Source: Pseudomonas sp. ATCC 13867
GTDB taxonomy: Bacteria; Pseudomonadota; Gammaproteobacteria; Pseudomonadales; Pseudomonadaceae
NCBI RefSeq assembly: GCF_000349845.1
Contig: NC_020829.1
Coordinates: 1,860,001 to 1,924,000, forward strand
Length of the DNA stretch: 64,000 nt
Reading direction: 5' to 3'
The notes beneath the pieces are model-generated. The model made no database searches. It saw nothing but the letters and a program-made list of their open reading frames with translations, and was not told the DNA's origin. How positions within the stretch are numbered: position 1 is the first letter of the stretch; every line of letters starts with the position of its first letter. Shown in pieces: positions 28,424-40,829 of this stretch. The position numbers and the translations under genes are program-made.

Positions 28424-29440
28424 ATGTTGGTGATGCGCCCCGCCCAAGTGGCCGACCTGCAGCAGGTGCAGCGTCTTGCCGCGGACAGCCCGGTCGGCGT
28501 CACGTCGCTGCCGGACGACGCGGAACGCCTGCGGGAAAAGATCCTCGCCTCGGAGGCCTCGTTCGCCGCCGAAGTGAGCTTCAACGGTGAAGAGAGCTAT
28601 TTCTTCGTGCTGGAAGACAGCGTCAGCGGCCGCCTGGTCGGCTGCTCGGCGATCGTTGCGTCGGCCGGTTTCTCCGAGCCGTTCTACAGCTTCCGCAACG
28701 AGACCTTCGTGCACGCTTCCCGGTCGCTTTCGATCCACAACAAGATCCACGTCCTCTCGCTGTGCCACGACCTCACCGGCAACAGCCTGCTGACCAGTTT
28801 CTACGTCGAGCGCGACCTGGTGAACACACCCATCGCCGAGCTTAACTCCCGTGGCCGCCTGCTGTTCATGGCCAGCCATCCGGAACGCTTCGCCGATGCG
28901 GTGGTGGTGGAGATCGTCGGCTACAGCGACGACCAGGGCCAGTCGCCGTTCTGGAACGCCATCGGGCGCAACTTCTTCGACCTCGACTACTCCGCGGCCG
29001 AGAAGCTCTCGGGTCTGAAGAGCCGGACCTTCCTCGCCGAACTGATGCCGCATTACCCGATCTACGTACCGCTGCTGCCGGACGAGGCGCAGGAGTCTAT
29101 GGGCCAGGTGCACCCGCGTGCGCAGATCACCTTCGACATCCTGATGCGCGATGGCTTCGAGTCCGACAACTACGTCGACATCTTCGACGGCGGCCCGACC
29201 CTGCACGCGCCCACCTCCAGCATCCGCTCCATCGCCCAGAGCCGGCAGGTACCGGTGCGTATCGGCGCGAGCGGCAAGGGCAACCGTGGTTATCTGGTCA
29301 CCAACGGCCAGTTGCAGGACTTCCGCGCCATTGTCACCGAACTCGACTGGGCACCCGGCAAGCCGGTGACCCTGAACCAGGAAACCGCCGACGCCCTGGG
29401 TATCGGCGAGGGCGCCAGCGTGCGCCTGGTCGCGATCTGA
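28424..29440 (+). CDS. aruF: Arginine N-succinyltransferase, alpha subunit
   Basis: With AruG it forms the heteromeric arginine/ornithine succinyltransferase that starts the AST pathway, moving succinyl from succinyl-CoA to the alpha-amino group of arginine. The 338-residue protein is of the AstA family (MLVMRPAQVADLQQVQRLA start, ELNSRGRLLFMA, GQSPFWNAIGRNFFDLDY). It is a paralogue of the following gene, starts behind GGAG, and lies 11 bp from aruG. Confidence 0.95.
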   Translation: MLVMRPAQVADLQQVQRLAADSPVGVTSLPDDAERLREKILASEASFAAEVSFNGEESYFFVLEDSVSGRLVGCSAIVASAGFSEPFYSFRNETFVHASRSLSIHNKIHVLSLCHDLTGNSLLTSFYVERDLVNTPIAELNSRGRLLFMASHPERFADAVVVEIVGYSDDQGQSPFWNAIGRNFFDLDYSAAEKLSGLKSRTFLAELMPHYPIYVPLLPDEAQESMGQVHPRAQITFDILMRDGFESDNYVDIFDGGPTLHAPTSSIRSIAQSRQVPVRIGASGKGNRGYLVTNGQLQDFRAIVTELDWAPGKPVTLNQETADALGIGEGASVRLVAI

Positions 29441-29451
29441 GGGGAGAGAGC

Positions 29452-31962
<2,511 letters not shown>

Positions 31963-31963
<1 letters not shown>

Positions 31964-33309
31964 TGACCGCCTATGAAATGAACTTCGACGGTCTGGTCGG
32001 GCCGACGCACAACTACGGCGGCCTGTCCTACGGCAACGTGGCTTCGCAGAGCAACAGCCAGGCGGCCTCCAACCCGCGCGAAGCGGCAAAGCAGGGCCTG
32101 TCGAAGATGAAGGCGCTGATGGAGATGGGCTTCAAGCAGGGCGTGTTCGCCCCGCAGGAGCGCCCGGCCGTGGCCTCGTTGCGCGCGTTGGGTTTTTCCG
32201 GCACTGATGCCGAGGTGATCGCCAGGGCCGCGAAAGAGGCCATGCCGCTGCTCGCCGCCGTCAGCTCTGCGTCCTGCATGTGGACCGCCAACGCCGCCAC
32301 TGTCAGCCCCGGTGCCGACACTGCCGATGGCCGCGTGCACTTCACCGCCGCCAACCTGAACTGCAAGTTCCACCGTTCCATCGAGCATCCGCAGACCAGC
32401 CGCATCCTCGCGGCGATGTTCAATGACGAGCAGCACTTCGCCCACCACGCCGCGCTGCCGGCAGTCGCCCAGTTCGGCGACGAGGGCGCGGCCAACCACA
32501 CGCGCTTCTGCAAGTCCTATGGCGAAGCCGGCGTCGAGTTCTTCGTGTTCGGTCGCAGCGCCTTCGACAGCCGCTTCCCGGCACCGCAGCGCTACCCGGC
32601 GCGGCAGACCCTGGAAGCCTGCCAGGCGGTCGCCCGCCTGCACGGCCTGAGTGACGACGGCGTGGTCTACGCCCAGCAGAACCCGGCGGTAATCGACCAG
32701 GGCGTGTTCCACAACGATGTGATCGCGGTCGGTAACGGCGAAGTGCTGTTCCACCACGAAGACGCCTTCCTCGACACCGAGCGCGTGCTCGCCGAGCTGC
32801 ACGACAAGCTGGGCCGCCGTGGCGGTCGCTTCCGCGCCGTGTGCGTGCCGCGTGACCAGGTCACGGTCGAGGACGCGGTGAAGTCCTACCTGTTCAACAG
32901 CCAACTGCTCACCCGTGCCGACGGCAACATGCTGCTGATCGTCCCGGAGGAGTGCCGCAAGAACGAGCGCGTGTGGCAATACCTTTCGCGCCTGACCGCC
33001 GAGGACGGGCCGATCCGCGAGGTGAAGGTGTTCGACCTCAAGCAGAGCATGCAGAACGGTGGTGGCCCGGCCTGCCTGCGACTGCGCGTGGCGCTCAATG
33101 ACGCCGAGCTGGCAGCGGTGAATCCAGGCGTGATCATGACCCCGACCCTGCACGACACCCTGGTCACCTGGGTCGACAAGCACTACCGCGATCGCCTGGC
33201 CGAAGCCGACCTGGCCGACCCGCAATTGCTCGTCGAGTGCCGGACGGCGTTGGATGAATTGAGCCAGATCCTTAAACTGGGCTCGGTTTATCCGTTCCAG
33301 CAGATCTGA
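31963..33309 (+). CDS. aruB: N-succinylarginine dihydrolase
   Basis: AruB hydrolyses N2-succinylarginine to succinylornithine, 2 NH3 and CO2. The 448-residue protein is the full AstB length, with [18 protein letters not shown] at the N-terminus, an amidinotransferase-fold [21 protein letters not shown] segment, and [12 protein letters not shown] near the C-terminus carrying the catalytic Cys region. The ATG at 31963 is one base into the aruD stop, so translation is coupled. A 141-bp palindromic repeat begins at the first base after its stop codon. Confidence 0.95.
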
Positions 33310-33450
33310 TGACCCGTTCACTGCCTGCCTGCGCTTGCTCATGCAGCGTTAAAAACAGGCTCAAGATGCTCATTTACAGCGCGTAAACTGCGCTCTTTCG
33401 CCTGTTCTTGCCTCGCCTGAGCTGCGCTCGGTGAGGCATTGAACGGGTCA
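33310..33450 (+). repeat. Nested palindromic repeat, copy 1 (after aruB)
   Basis: Outer arms TGACCCGTTCA (33310-33320) and TGAACGGGTCA (33440-33450) are perfectly complementary. An inner stem pairs 33351-33360 with 33400-33409 (9 of 10). The apex is TTTAC-N5-GTAAA at 33373-33387 inside the conserved core GATGCTCATTTAC. The same architecture and core recur at 38717-38856 with different stem sequences. Confidence 0.8.
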
Positions 33451-33460
33451 GGTGACTGAC

Positions 33461-33742
33461 ATGACCGAAAGCCTCCCGCTGATTCTCGAAGACAACCAGG
33501 GCGAGCGCCGCGAGACCCACACCGCGCGCCTGGCCATCCGCCTGGAAGGGCGCGAGCTGTGGCTGGAGGCCGATGGCAAGGGCGGCCTTACGATCTACGC
33601 CGACTCCCATGAGGACGACGCCGAGATCCCGCTGCTGGTGGTGCGTCCGCAGGCGGTGAACCAGTTGGGCCTGAGCCTTGAACTGGAAGCCGCCGAAGTC
33701 CACGAACATGGTCCAGACTGTGGATGTGACCACCACCACTGA
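33461..33742 (+). CDS. Small conserved protein with His/Cys C-terminal tail (aru operon)
   Basis: This 93-residue acidic protein lies between aruB and aruE, where P. aeruginosa also has a small unnamed gene (PA0900 position). The body ([28 protein letters not shown]) looks like a small beta-rich domain. The C-terminus [13 protein letters not shown] could bind a metal such as zinc or nickel; AruE is itself a zinc enzyme. The ATG at 33461 follows AGGTGA at good spacing; an in-frame GTG at 33452 is less likely. Function unknown; a metal-delivery or accessory role is a guess from context. Confidence 0.8.
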   Translation: MTESLPLILEDNQGERRETHTARLAIRLEGRELWLEADGKGGLTIYADSHEDDAEIPLLVVRPQAVNQLGLSLELEAAEVHEHGPDCGCDHHH

Positions 33743-33792
33743 TCGCGGAGCCCGCGGCCGCTCCGGCCGCGGGGAATGATGGAGGCGTCCGC

Positions 33793-34791
33793 ATGCTAGC
33801 CCTGGGCAAACTGCTCGAACTGACCCTCGCCGGCCGTGAGCCGACGGAAAAGATCCAGCTCACCGCGGATGGCACCCGCCTGCACTGGCTGGCGGAAGGC
33901 GCGCTGGAAATCACCCCTTCGACCACCCGCGACCAGGGTCGCGACCTGCTGCTCTCGGCGGGCATCCACGGTAACGAGACCGCGCCCATCGAACTGCTCG
34001 ACCGTCTGGTGCAACGCATTGCCCGTGGCGAGCTCAAGCCTGCGGCGCGCACCCTGATCCTGCTGGGCAACCCCGAGGCCATGCGCCGTGGCGAGCGCTA
34101 CCTGGAGCAGGATATCAACCGCCTGTTCTGCGGTCGTCACGAGGAGGGCAGCGGCAACGAAGCCTTGCGCGCCGCCGAACTGGAGCGTCTGGCTGCCGCC
34201 TTCTTCGCCCGTGCCGGGCGTACCCGCCTGCACTACGACCTGCATACCGCCATCCGTGGGTCGAAGATCGAACAGTTTGCCCTTTATCCCTGGAGCGAGG
34301 GTCGCCAGCACTCCCGCGATGAACTGGCGCGCCTGCGCAGTGCCGGCATCGATGCGGTACTGCTGCAGAACAAGCCGGGCATTACCTTCAGTGCTTACAC
34401 CTACAGTCGCCTCGACGCCGAAGCCTTTACCCTGGAACTGGGCAAGGCACGGCCGTTCGGACAGAACCAGGTGGTCAACCTCGATCGTCTGGAAGCCATG
34501 CTGCAGAGCCTGATCCGTGGCGACGCCGCCGTCGTCGATGGGGCGCCACTCGATGGCCTGAAGCTGTTCGCCGTATCCCGCGAAGTGATCAAGCACAGCG
34601 ACCATTTTCGCCTGCACCTGGACGACGCGGTGGATAACTTCACCGAACTGGACCAGGGCTACCTGCTCGCCGAGGACATCGGCGGCACCCGCTGGATCGT
34701 GGAAGAGCAGGGCGCACGAATCATCTTCCCCAACCCGCGGGTGAAGAACGGCTTGCGCGCCGGAATCCTGGTCGTTCCCACCGAGCTTTGA
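33793..34791 (+). CDS. aruE: Succinylglutamate desuccinylase
   Basis: AruE completes the AST pathway by hydrolysing succinylglutamate to glutamate and succinate. The 332-residue AstE-family protein has the zinc ligands His and Glu in [17 protein letters not shown] and a further His in [12 protein letters not shown], plus the [18 protein letters not shown] segment. It is distantly related to AotO encoded upstream. It ends the aru operon, and a REP element starts 8 bp after its stop. Confidence 0.95.
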   Translation: MLALGKLLELTLAGREPTEKIQLTADGTRLHWLAEGALEITPSTTRDQGRDLLLSAGIHGNETAPIELLDRLVQRIARGELKPAARTLILLGNPEAMRRGERYLEQDINRLFCGRHEEGSGNEALRAAELERLAAAFFARAGRTRLHYDLHTAIRGSKIEQFALYPWSEGRQHSRDELARLRSAGIDAVLLQNKPGITFSAYTYSRLDAEAFTLELGKARPFGQNQVVNLDRLEAMLQSLIRGDAAVVDGAPLDGLKLFAVSREVIKHSDHFRLHLDDAVDNFTELDQGYLLAEDIGGTRWIVEEQGARIIFPNPRVKNGLRAGILVVPTEL

Positions 34792-34799
34792 CGGCGTTT

Positions 34800-34866
34800 G
34801 TAGGAGCGAGCTTGCTCGCGAACCGCCCGACGCCGAAGTCGCCGGGAAAATGTGTTCGCGAGCAAG
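34800..34866. repeat. REP repeat after aruE with degenerate partner
   Basis: A full GTAGGAGCGAGCTTGCTCGCGAAC copy at 34800-34823 is followed by a truncated inverted partner (GTTCGCGAGCAAG, 34854-34866). It sits at the 3' end of the aru operon. Confidence 0.8.
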
Positions 34867-34965
34867 AACTGGGCGTCCCCTCGACCCTGCGCACTCAACC
34901 CTTGTTCCTCCTCTGGCGAGCGCTTAGCATCGGCCCTTTCCGCCTGATGCCCGAGGAACTCCACC

Positions 34966-35970
34966 ATGTCCATCATCGACCTTCGCAGCGACACCGTGAC
35001 CTTGCCCACCACCGGCATGCGCGAGGCGATGGCGCGGGCCGAACTGGGCGATGACGTCTACGGCGAAGACCCGACGGTGAACCGCCTGGAAGTGACCCTC
35101 GCCGAGCGCCTGGGCTTCGCCGCCGCGCTGTTCGTGCCCACCGGCACCATGAGCAACCTGCTCGGCCTGATGGCCCACTGCGGCCGGGGCGACGAGTACA
35201 TCGTCGGCCAGCAGGCGCACACCTATAAATATGAAGGCGGCGGCGCCGCCGTGCTGGGCTCGATCCAGCCGCAGCCCATCGAGGGTGAAGCCGATGGCTC
35301 GCTGGACCTGGCCAAGGTCGAGGCGGCGATCAAGCAGGACGATTTCCACTTCGCCCGCACCCGCCTGCTGGCGCTGGAAAACACCATGCAGGGCAAGGTC
35401 CTGCCGCTGACCTACCTGGCTGCCGCGCGGGAGATGACCCGCCGTCGTGGCCTGGCGCTGCACCTGGACGGCGCGCGCCTGTACAACGCGGCGGTGAAGC
35501 TGGGCGTGGACGCCCGCGAGATCACTCGCCACTTCGACTCCGTCTCGGTGTGCCTGTCCAAAGGGCTCGGTGCGCCGGTGGGGTCGGTGCTCTGTGGCGA
35601 TGCCGGACTGATCGGCCGCGCACGGCGTTTGCGCAAGATGGTCGGCGGTGGCATGCGCCAGGCCGGTGGTCTCGCGGCGGCGGCGCTGTATGCGCTGGAC
35701 CATCAGGTCGAGCGCCTGGCCGAGGACCACGCCAACGCCGAAGCGCTGGGCCGTGGCCTGGCCGAACTGGGCTACGCCATCGAGCCGGTGCAGAGCAACA
35801 TGGTCTACGTTGGCATCGGCGAGCAGGCCGGCGCCCTGGGCGAGCACCTTGCCAAGCAGGGCATCCGCGTCAGCCCGGCGGCGCGCCTGCGCCTGGTCAC
35901 CCACCTGGATGTGAAAAACGCCGATATCCCGCGTATCGTCGAAGCTTTTGCCGCCTTTCGTCGTTCCTGA
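34966..35970 (+). CDS. ltaE: Low-specificity L-threonine aldolase
   Basis: The 334-residue PLP enzyme would split L-threonine or L-allo-threonine into glycine and acetaldehyde. Family motifs are IDLRSDTVTLPT at the start, GDDVYGEDPTVNRLE, FVPTGTMSNLLG, LHLDGARLYNAAV and the PLP-lysine segment VCLSKGLGAPVGS. It is monocistronic between the aru operon and alaS. An SD (GAGG) precedes the ATG. Confidence 0.92.
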   Translation: MSIIDLRSDTVTLPTTGMREAMARAELGDDVYGEDPTVNRLEVTLAERLGFAAALFVPTGTMSNLLGLMAHCGRGDEYIVGQQAHTYKYEGGGAAVLGSIQPQPIEGEADGSLDLAKVEAAIKQDDFHFARTRLLALENTMQGKVLPLTYLAAAREMTRRRGLALHLDGARLYNAAVKLGVDAREITRHFDSVSVCLSKGLGAPVGSVLCGDAGLIGRARRLRKMVGGGMRQAGGLAAAALYALDHQVERLAEDHANAEALGRGLAELGYAIEPVQSNMVYVGIGEQAGALGEHLAKQGIRVSPAARLRLVTHLDVKNADIPRIVEAFAAFRRS

Positions 35971-35979
35971 CAGAAATTA

Positions 35980-36008
35980 TTGCGCGATAGGGGTTAACTA
36001 TCGCGCAA
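35980..36008. promoter_or_regulatory. Perfect 11-bp inverted repeat upstream of alaS
   Basis: TTGCGCGATAG (35980-35990) and CTATCGCGCAA (35998-36008) are perfectly complementary around a 7-nt loop. No T tract follows, so it is an atypical terminator for ltaE. It lies 84 bp before the alaS start and could be an operator or leader structure. Confidence 0.55.
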
Positions 36009-36091
36009 AGACACTACAACCTTGATGCGGGGCCGATATAATGCGGCCCTTTGCCGGCGATTCGTGGCCGCATTTTTCCGTGGAAGAACCT

Positions 36092-38716
36092 ATGAAAAGC
36101 GCTGAAATCCGTGAAGCCTTCCTCCGCTTCTTCGAAGAGAAGGGGCACACCCGCGTAGCGTCCAGTTCGCTGATCCCCGCGAACGACCCGACCCTGCTGT
36201 TCACCAACGCAGGCATGAACCAGTTCAAGGATTGCTTCCTGGGCCTGGAAAAGCGCGCCTACACCCGCGCCACCACCAGCCAGAAGTGCGTGCGTGCCGG
36301 CGGCAAGCACAACGACCTGGAAAACGTCGGCTACACCGCGCGCCACCACACTTTCTTCGAAATGCTGGGCAACTTCAGCTTCGGCGACTATTTCAAGCGC
36401 GACGCCATCACCTACGCCTGGGAATTCCTGACCTCGGACAAGTGGCTGAACCTGCCCAAGGAAAAACTCTGGGTCACCGTCTACGCCAGCGATGACGAGG
36501 CCTACGACATCTGGACCCAGGAAGTCGGCATTCCCGCCGAGCGCATGGTCCGCATCGGCGACAACAAGGGCGCTCCCTACGCTTCGGACAACTTCTGGGC
36601 GATGGGCGACACCGGCCCGTGCGGCCCGTGCACCGAGATATTCTTCGACCACGGCGCCGACATCTGGGGCGGCCCGCCCGGCTCGCCGGAAGAAGACGGC
36701 GACCGCTACATCGAGATCTGGAACAACGTGTTCATGCAGTTCAACCGCACCGCGGACGGCGTCATGCACCCGCTGCCGGCGCCGAGCGTGGACACCGGCA
36801 TGGGCCTGGAGCGCATCAGCGCGGTGCTGCAGCACGTCCACTCGAACTACGAGATCGACCTGTTCCAGAGCCTGCTGAAGGCCTCGGCCGACGCCATCGG
36901 CTGCGCCAACGACGACGCACCGTCGCTGAAAGTGGTGGCCGACCACATCCGTTCCTGCGGTTTCCTCATCGCCGACGGCGTACTGCCGTCCAACGAAGGC
37001 CGCGGCTACGTGCTGCGCCGCATCATCCGTCGCGCCTGCCGCCACGGTAACAAGCTGGGCGCCAAGGGCACCTTCTTCCACAAGATCGTCGCCGCGCTGG
37101 TCGGCGAGATGGGCGAGGCCTTCCCCGAGCTCAAGCAGCAGCAGGCGCACATCGAGCGCGTGCTGAAGACCGAGGAAGAGCAGTTCGCCAAGACCCTGGA
37201 GCAGGGCCTGAAGATCCTCGAGCAAGACCTGTCCGAGCTCAAGGGCAGCGTCATCCCGGGCAACGTGGTGTTCAAGCTGTACGACACCTACGGCTTCCCG
37301 GTGGACCTGACCAACGACATCGCCCGCGAGCGCAGCCTGACCCTCGACGAGGAAGGCTTCGAGCGCGAGATGGAGGCCCAGCGCGAGCGTGCCCGCTCCG
37401 CCAGCGCCTTCGGCATGGACTACAACAGCCTGGTGAAAGTGGATGGCGACACCCGCTTCCTCGGCTACCAGGGCGTTTCCGGCGCCGGCCAGATCGTCGC
37501 CCTGTTCAAGGACGGCAAGGCCGTCGAGCAACTGGGCGAAGGCGAGGAGGGCGTGGTCGTCCTCGACCAGACCCCGTTCTACGCCGAATCCGGCGGCCAG
37601 GTCGGCGACTGCGGCTACCTCGCCGGTGCCGGCGTGCGCTTCGACGTGCGCGACACGACCAAGGCGGGCGGCGCCCACCTGCACCACGGCGTGGTTGCCC
37701 AAGGCAGCCTGAGCGTTGGCGCTGCTGTGAAAGCCGAGGTCGACGCCACCGTGCGCCAGGCCACCGCGCTGAATCACTCCGCTACCCACCTGCTGCACGC
37801 TGCGCTGCGCCAGGTGCTGGGCGATCACGTCCAGCAGAAGGGCTCGCTGGTCGACAGCCAGCGCCTGCGCTTCGACTTCAGCCACTTCGAGGCAATCAAG
37901 CCCGAGCAATTGAAGCAGCTGGAGGAAATCGTCAACCGCGAAATCCGCAAGAACTCCGAGGTCGAGACCGAGGAAACCGACATCGACACCGCCAAGGCCA
38001 AGGGTGCAATGGCACTGTTCGGTGAGAAGTACGGCGACCAGGTACGTGTGCTGAGCATGGGCGGCAAGTTCTCCGTCGAGCTGTGCGGCGGCACCCACGT
38101 GTCCCGTACCGGTGACATCGGTCTGTTCAAGATCACCAGCGAAGGCGGTGTGGCTTCCGGCGTTCGCCGTATCGAAGCGGTCACCGGCGGCGCTGCGCTG
38201 GCTTATCTCAACGGTGCCGAAGAGCAGCTCAAGGAAGCGGCCGGCCTGGTCAAGGGTAGTCGTGACAACCTGCTGGACAAGCTCTCCGGCCTGATCGAGC
38301 GCAATCGTCAGCTGGAGAAAGAGCTGGAACAGCTCAAGGCCAAGGCTGCCAGCGCGGCCGGGGATGACCTGGCGGGCTCCGCCGTGGAAGTCGGCGGCGT
38401 GAAGGTGCTGTCCTCCCGTCTCGACGGCCTGGACGGCAAGGCGCTGCTGGCTCTGGTCGACCAGCTCAAGAACAAGCTCGGCAGCGGTGTGATCCTGCTG
38501 GGCGGCGTGTTCGAGGAGAAGGTCGTGCTGGTTGCCGGTGTGACCCAGGACCTGACCGCCAAGCTGAAAGCTGGCGATCTGATGAGGCAGGCCGCTGCGG
38601 CCGTGGACGGGAAGGGCGGTGGTCGCCCGGACATGGCCCAGGGCGGTGGCGTCGATGCCGGCAAGCTGGACGAGGCTCTGACGCTGGCGCGTACATTTGT
38701 CGAACAGGGCCTCTAA
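36092..38716 (+). CDS. alaS: Alanyl-tRNA synthetase
   Basis: AlaS charges tRNA-Ala. The 874-residue protein has the class II catalytic core ([19 protein letters not shown]), the editing domain zinc motifs ([14 protein letters not shown] and [10 protein letters not shown]) and a C-terminal C-Ala domain after a coiled linker ([19 protein letters not shown]). The start at 36092 ([16 protein letters not shown]) is the family N-terminus; an upstream in-frame ATG at 36041 is not. In Pseudomonas alaS precedes lysC and rsmA, as here. Confidence 0.97.
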   Translation: MKSAEIREAFLRFFEEKGHTRVASSSLIPANDPTLLFTNAGMNQFKDCFLGLEKRAYTRATTSQKCVRAGGKHNDLENVGYTARHHTFFEMLGNFSFGDYFKRDAITYAWEFLTSDKWLNLPKEKLWVTVYASDDEAYDIWTQEVGIPAERMVRIGDNKGAPYASDNFWAMGDTGPCGPCTEIFFDHGADIWGGPPGSPEEDGDRYIEIWNNVFMQFNRTADGVMHPLPAPSVDTGMGLERISAVLQHVHSNYEIDLFQSLLKASADAIGCANDDAPSLKVVADHIRSCGFLIADGVLPSNEGRGYVLRRIIRRACRHGNKLGAKGTFFHKIVAALVGEMGEAFPELKQQQAHIERVLKTEEEQFAKTLEQGLKILEQDLSELKGSVIPGNVVFKLYDTYGFPVDLTNDIARERSLTLDEEGFEREMEAQRERARSASAFGMDYNSLVKVDGDTRFLGYQGVSGAGQIVALFKDGKAVEQLGEGEEGVVVLDQTPFYAESGGQVGDCGYLAGAGVRFDVRDTTKAGGAHLHHGVVAQGSLSVGAAVKAEVDATVRQATALNHSATHLLHAALRQVLGDHVQQKGSLVDSQRLRFDFSHFEAIKPEQLKQLEEIVNREIRKNSEVETEETDIDTAKAKGAMALFGEKYGDQVRVLSMGGKFSVELCGGTHVSRTGDIGLFKITSEGGVASGVRRIEAVTGGAALAYLNGAEEQLKEAAGLVKGSRDNLLDKLSGLIERNRQLEKELEQLKAKAASAAGDDLAGSAVEVGGVKVLSSRLDGLDGKALLALVDQLKNKLGSGVILLGGVFEEKVVLVAGVTQDLTAKLKAGDLMRQAAAAVDGKGGGRPDMAQGGGVDAGKLDEALTLARTFVEQGL

Positions 38717-38856
38717 GAACCTGCTTACGATCTGCTGCGCGTCGGCATAACGGCGTTGAAATCGGTTTCGGGATGCTCATTTACTGTGTGTAAACTCCGC
38801 TCCCTCAACCGATTTCGCCTTGTTCTGCTCTAGCTCGCGAGATCGTAAACAGGCTC
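38717..38856 (+). repeat. Nested palindromic repeat, copy 2 (after alaS)
   Basis: Outer arms 38717-38733 and 38840-38856 pair at 15 of 17 positions. An inner perfect 10-bp stem GAAATCGGTT / AACCGATTTC (38758-38767, 38807-38816) encloses the apex TTTAC-N5-GTAAA (38780-38794). The core GATGCTCATTTAC and GTAAACT(C/G)CGCTC is shared with 33310-33450, but the stems differ and remain complementary. Confidence 0.8.
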
Positions 38857-38961
38857 TAAAGGCCCTGAAATACCGGGGTCCGCAGCGCGTCCGGCGGTCC
38901 TTGGCAGCATGCGGTGATGCATGTTAAATGGGCGCCCTTCAGGAATCAGGCGGCTTTTGAA

Positions 38962-40197
38962 ATGGCTTTGATCGTACAGAAGTTTGGAGGGACCTCCGTC
39001 GGCACCGTCGAGCGAATCGAGCAGGTGGCCGAGAAGGTGAAGAAATTCCGTGAAGCGGGCGATGACATCGTCGTGGTGGTATCCGCCATGAGCGGCGAGA
39101 CCAACCGCCTGATTGGTCTGGCGAAACAGATCATGGACGTGCCGATTCCGCGCGAGCTGGACGTGATGGTATCCACCGGCGAGCAGGTGACCATCGCGCT
39201 GCTGAGCATGGCGCTGATGAAGCGCGGCGTGCCGGCGGTGTCCTACACCGGCAATCAGGTTCGTATCCTGACCGACAGTTCCCACACCAAGGCGCGTATC
39301 CTGAGCATCGACGATGCGAATATTCGTGCAGATCTGAAAGCTGGCCGTGTTGTAGTGGTCGCAGGCTTCCAGGGGGTGGACGAGCACGGCAACATCACCA
39401 CCCTCGGCCGTGGCGGTTCCGACACCACTGGCGTGGCCCTGGCCGCGGCGCTGAAGGCCGACGAGTGCCAGATCTACACAGATGTCGATGGCGTCTACAC
39501 CACTGACCCACGCGTCGTGCCGCAGGCGCGCCGCCTGAGCAAGATCACCTTCGAGGAGATGCTGGAAATGGCCAGCCTCGGCTCCAAGGTCCTGCAGATC
39601 CGTTCGGTCGAGTTCGCCGGCAAGTACAACGTCCCGCTGCGCGTGCTGCACAGCTTCCAGGAGGGTCCGGGCACCCTCATTACCCTTGATGAAGAGGAAT
39701 CCATGGAACAGCCGATCATCTCCGGCATCGCCTTCAATCGCGACGAAGCCAAGCTGACCATCCGTGGCGTACCGGATACCCCCGGCGTTGCTTTCAAGAT
39801 TCTTGGCCCGATCAGTGCCGCCAATGTAGAAGTCGATATGATCGTGCAGAACGTTTCGCACGATAACACCACCGACTTCACCTTCACCGTGCACCGCAAC
39901 GACTACCAGGCCGCTCTGGAGATCCTCAAGCAGACCGCCATCAGCATCGGTGCGCGCGAAGCTACCGGCGACACCAACATCGCCAAGGTTTCCATCGTCG
40001 GTGTCGGCATGCGTTCCCATGCCGGTGTTGCCAGCCGCATGTTCGAGGCGCTGGCCAAGGAGTCCATCAATATCCAGATGATCTCCACCTCGGAAATCAA
40101 GGTTTCCGTGGTCATCGAAGAGAAGTACCTGGAGCTGGCGGTGCGTGCCCTGCACATGGCGTTCGAGCTCGACGCCCCGGCCCACCAGGGCGAATAA
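38962..40197 (+). CDS. lysC: Aspartate kinase
   Basis: LysC phosphorylates aspartate, the first step to lysine, threonine, methionine and diaminopimelate. The 411-residue protein has the N-terminal kinase motif ALIVQKFGGTSVG, the IYTDVDGVYTTDPR segment and two C-terminal ACT domains (~265-335 and ~345-405) that bind feedback inhibitors. An internal start around residue 247 could make a separate beta subunit, as known in some aspartokinases. The family start at 38962 is used although the SD is weak. A terminator follows at 40213. Confidence 0.96.
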   Translation: MALIVQKFGGTSVGTVERIEQVAEKVKKFREAGDDIVVVVSAMSGETNRLIGLAKQIMDVPIPRELDVMVSTGEQVTIALLSMALMKRGVPAVSYTGNQVRILTDSSHTKARILSIDDANIRADLKAGRVVVVAGFQGVDEHGNITTLGRGGSDTTGVALAAALKADECQIYTDVDGVYTTDPRVVPQARRLSKITFEEMLEMASLGSKVLQIRSVEFAGKYNVPLRVLHSFQEGPGTLITLDEEESMEQPIISGIAFNRDEAKLTIRGVPDTPGVAFKILGPISAANVEVDMIVQNVSHDNTTDFTFTVHRNDYQAALEILKQTAISIGAREATGDTNIAKVSIVGVGMRSHAGVASRMFEALAKESINIQMISTSEIKVSVVIEEKYLELAVRALHMAFELDAPAHQGE

Positions 40198-40212
40198 GGG
40201 GAGTGGACCCAG

Positions 40213-40238
40213 AAAGGCGCGGCTAACCCGCGCCTTTT
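40213..40238 (+). terminator. lysC intrinsic terminator
   Basis: AAAGGCGCGG pairs with CCGCGCCTTT around a short loop, followed by T-rich sequence, starting 15 bp after the lysC stop. Confidence 0.85.
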
Positions 40239-40260
40239 GTCGTTTTTGACTGGCCGTTAG

Positions 40261-40288
40261 GAACTTTCATTCCGACAAGACTGGTCAA
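40261..40288 (+). promoter_or_regulatory. Possible AlgU (sigma-22) promoter for rsmA
   Basis: GAACTT at 40261-40266 matches the AlgU -35 consensus and is followed 16-17 bp later by GGTCAA, a weak match to the -10. AlgU control of rsmA is described in P. aeruginosa; the assignment here is from pattern only. Confidence 0.35.
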
Positions 40289-40382
40289 TACTTGGGTGAA
40301 GGATTCGCGCACTTGAACTGCACGAATCTGCCACCATTTCTTTTTTGCAGACTGTTTATCCGTAATTCGTAAGGAGAAAGGA

Positions 40383-40568
40383 ATGCTGATTCTGACTCGC
40401 CGGGTCGGAGAGACCCTGATGGTCGGTGATGACGTCACCGTGACTGTGTTGGGTGTCAAGGGAAATCAGGTGCGTATCGGTGTGAATGCGCCGAAGGAAG
40501 TCGCTGTGCACCGTGAGGAAATCTACCAGCGCATCCAGAAAGAGAAAGACCAAGAACCAAACCATTAA
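40383..40568 (+). CDS. rsmA: Post-transcriptional regulator RsmA (CsrA family)
   Basis: RsmA is a small dimeric RNA-binding protein that blocks translation of mRNAs carrying GGA motifs and is itself titrated by RsmY/RsmZ-type sRNAs. The 61-residue sequence is a full Csr[19 protein letters not shown] start, [22 protein letters not shown] core with the RNA-contacting Arg44 region, and a short polar tail. AAGGAG lies just before the ATG. It lies between lysC and a tRNA cluster, the usual Pseudomonas position. Confidence 0.97.
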   Translation: MLILTRRVGETLMVGDDVTVTVLGVKGNQVRIGVNAPKEVAVHREEIYQRIQKEKDQEPNH

Positions 40569-40586
40569 TTTTTCTAAAAATTTTCT

Positions 40587-40614
40587 TTGCAAACGGGGAA
40601 AACCTGGATATTAT
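40587..40614 (+). promoter_or_regulatory. Sigma-70 promoter of tRNA-Ser
   Basis: TTGCAA (40587-40592) and TATTAT (40609-40614) with a 16-bp spacer, followed by a GC-rich GCGCCCC discriminator, lie 15 bp before the tRNA gene. Such discriminators are typical of stringently controlled promoters. Confidence 0.6.
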
Positions 40615-40628
40615 GCGCCCCGTGTTGC

Positions 40629-40721
<93 letters not shown>

Positions 40722-40784
40722 GCATCTCCTGGTGCAGTGAGTTGTCCGGTTACGTAAGTGACTGAAAAGATTGAAAAAATCTTG

Positions 40785-40813
40785 TTGACAGGTCAGAAAG
40801 ATAGCGCTAGAAT
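40785..40813 (+). promoter_or_regulatory. Strong sigma-70 promoter of the tRNA-Arg genes
   Basis: A consensus TTGACA (40785-40790), a 17-bp spacer and TAGAAT (40808-40813) are followed by a GC-rich discriminator, 16 bp before the first tRNA-Arg. Confidence 0.85.
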
Positions 40814-40829
40814 TTGCGCCCTCATCAGC

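Noticed and set aside
33351..38816. The two nested palindromes as ordinary intrinsic terminators
   Set aside because: They lack the T tract after the outer stem, are ~140 bp long with nested stems and share a conserved unpaired core, which simple terminators do not.
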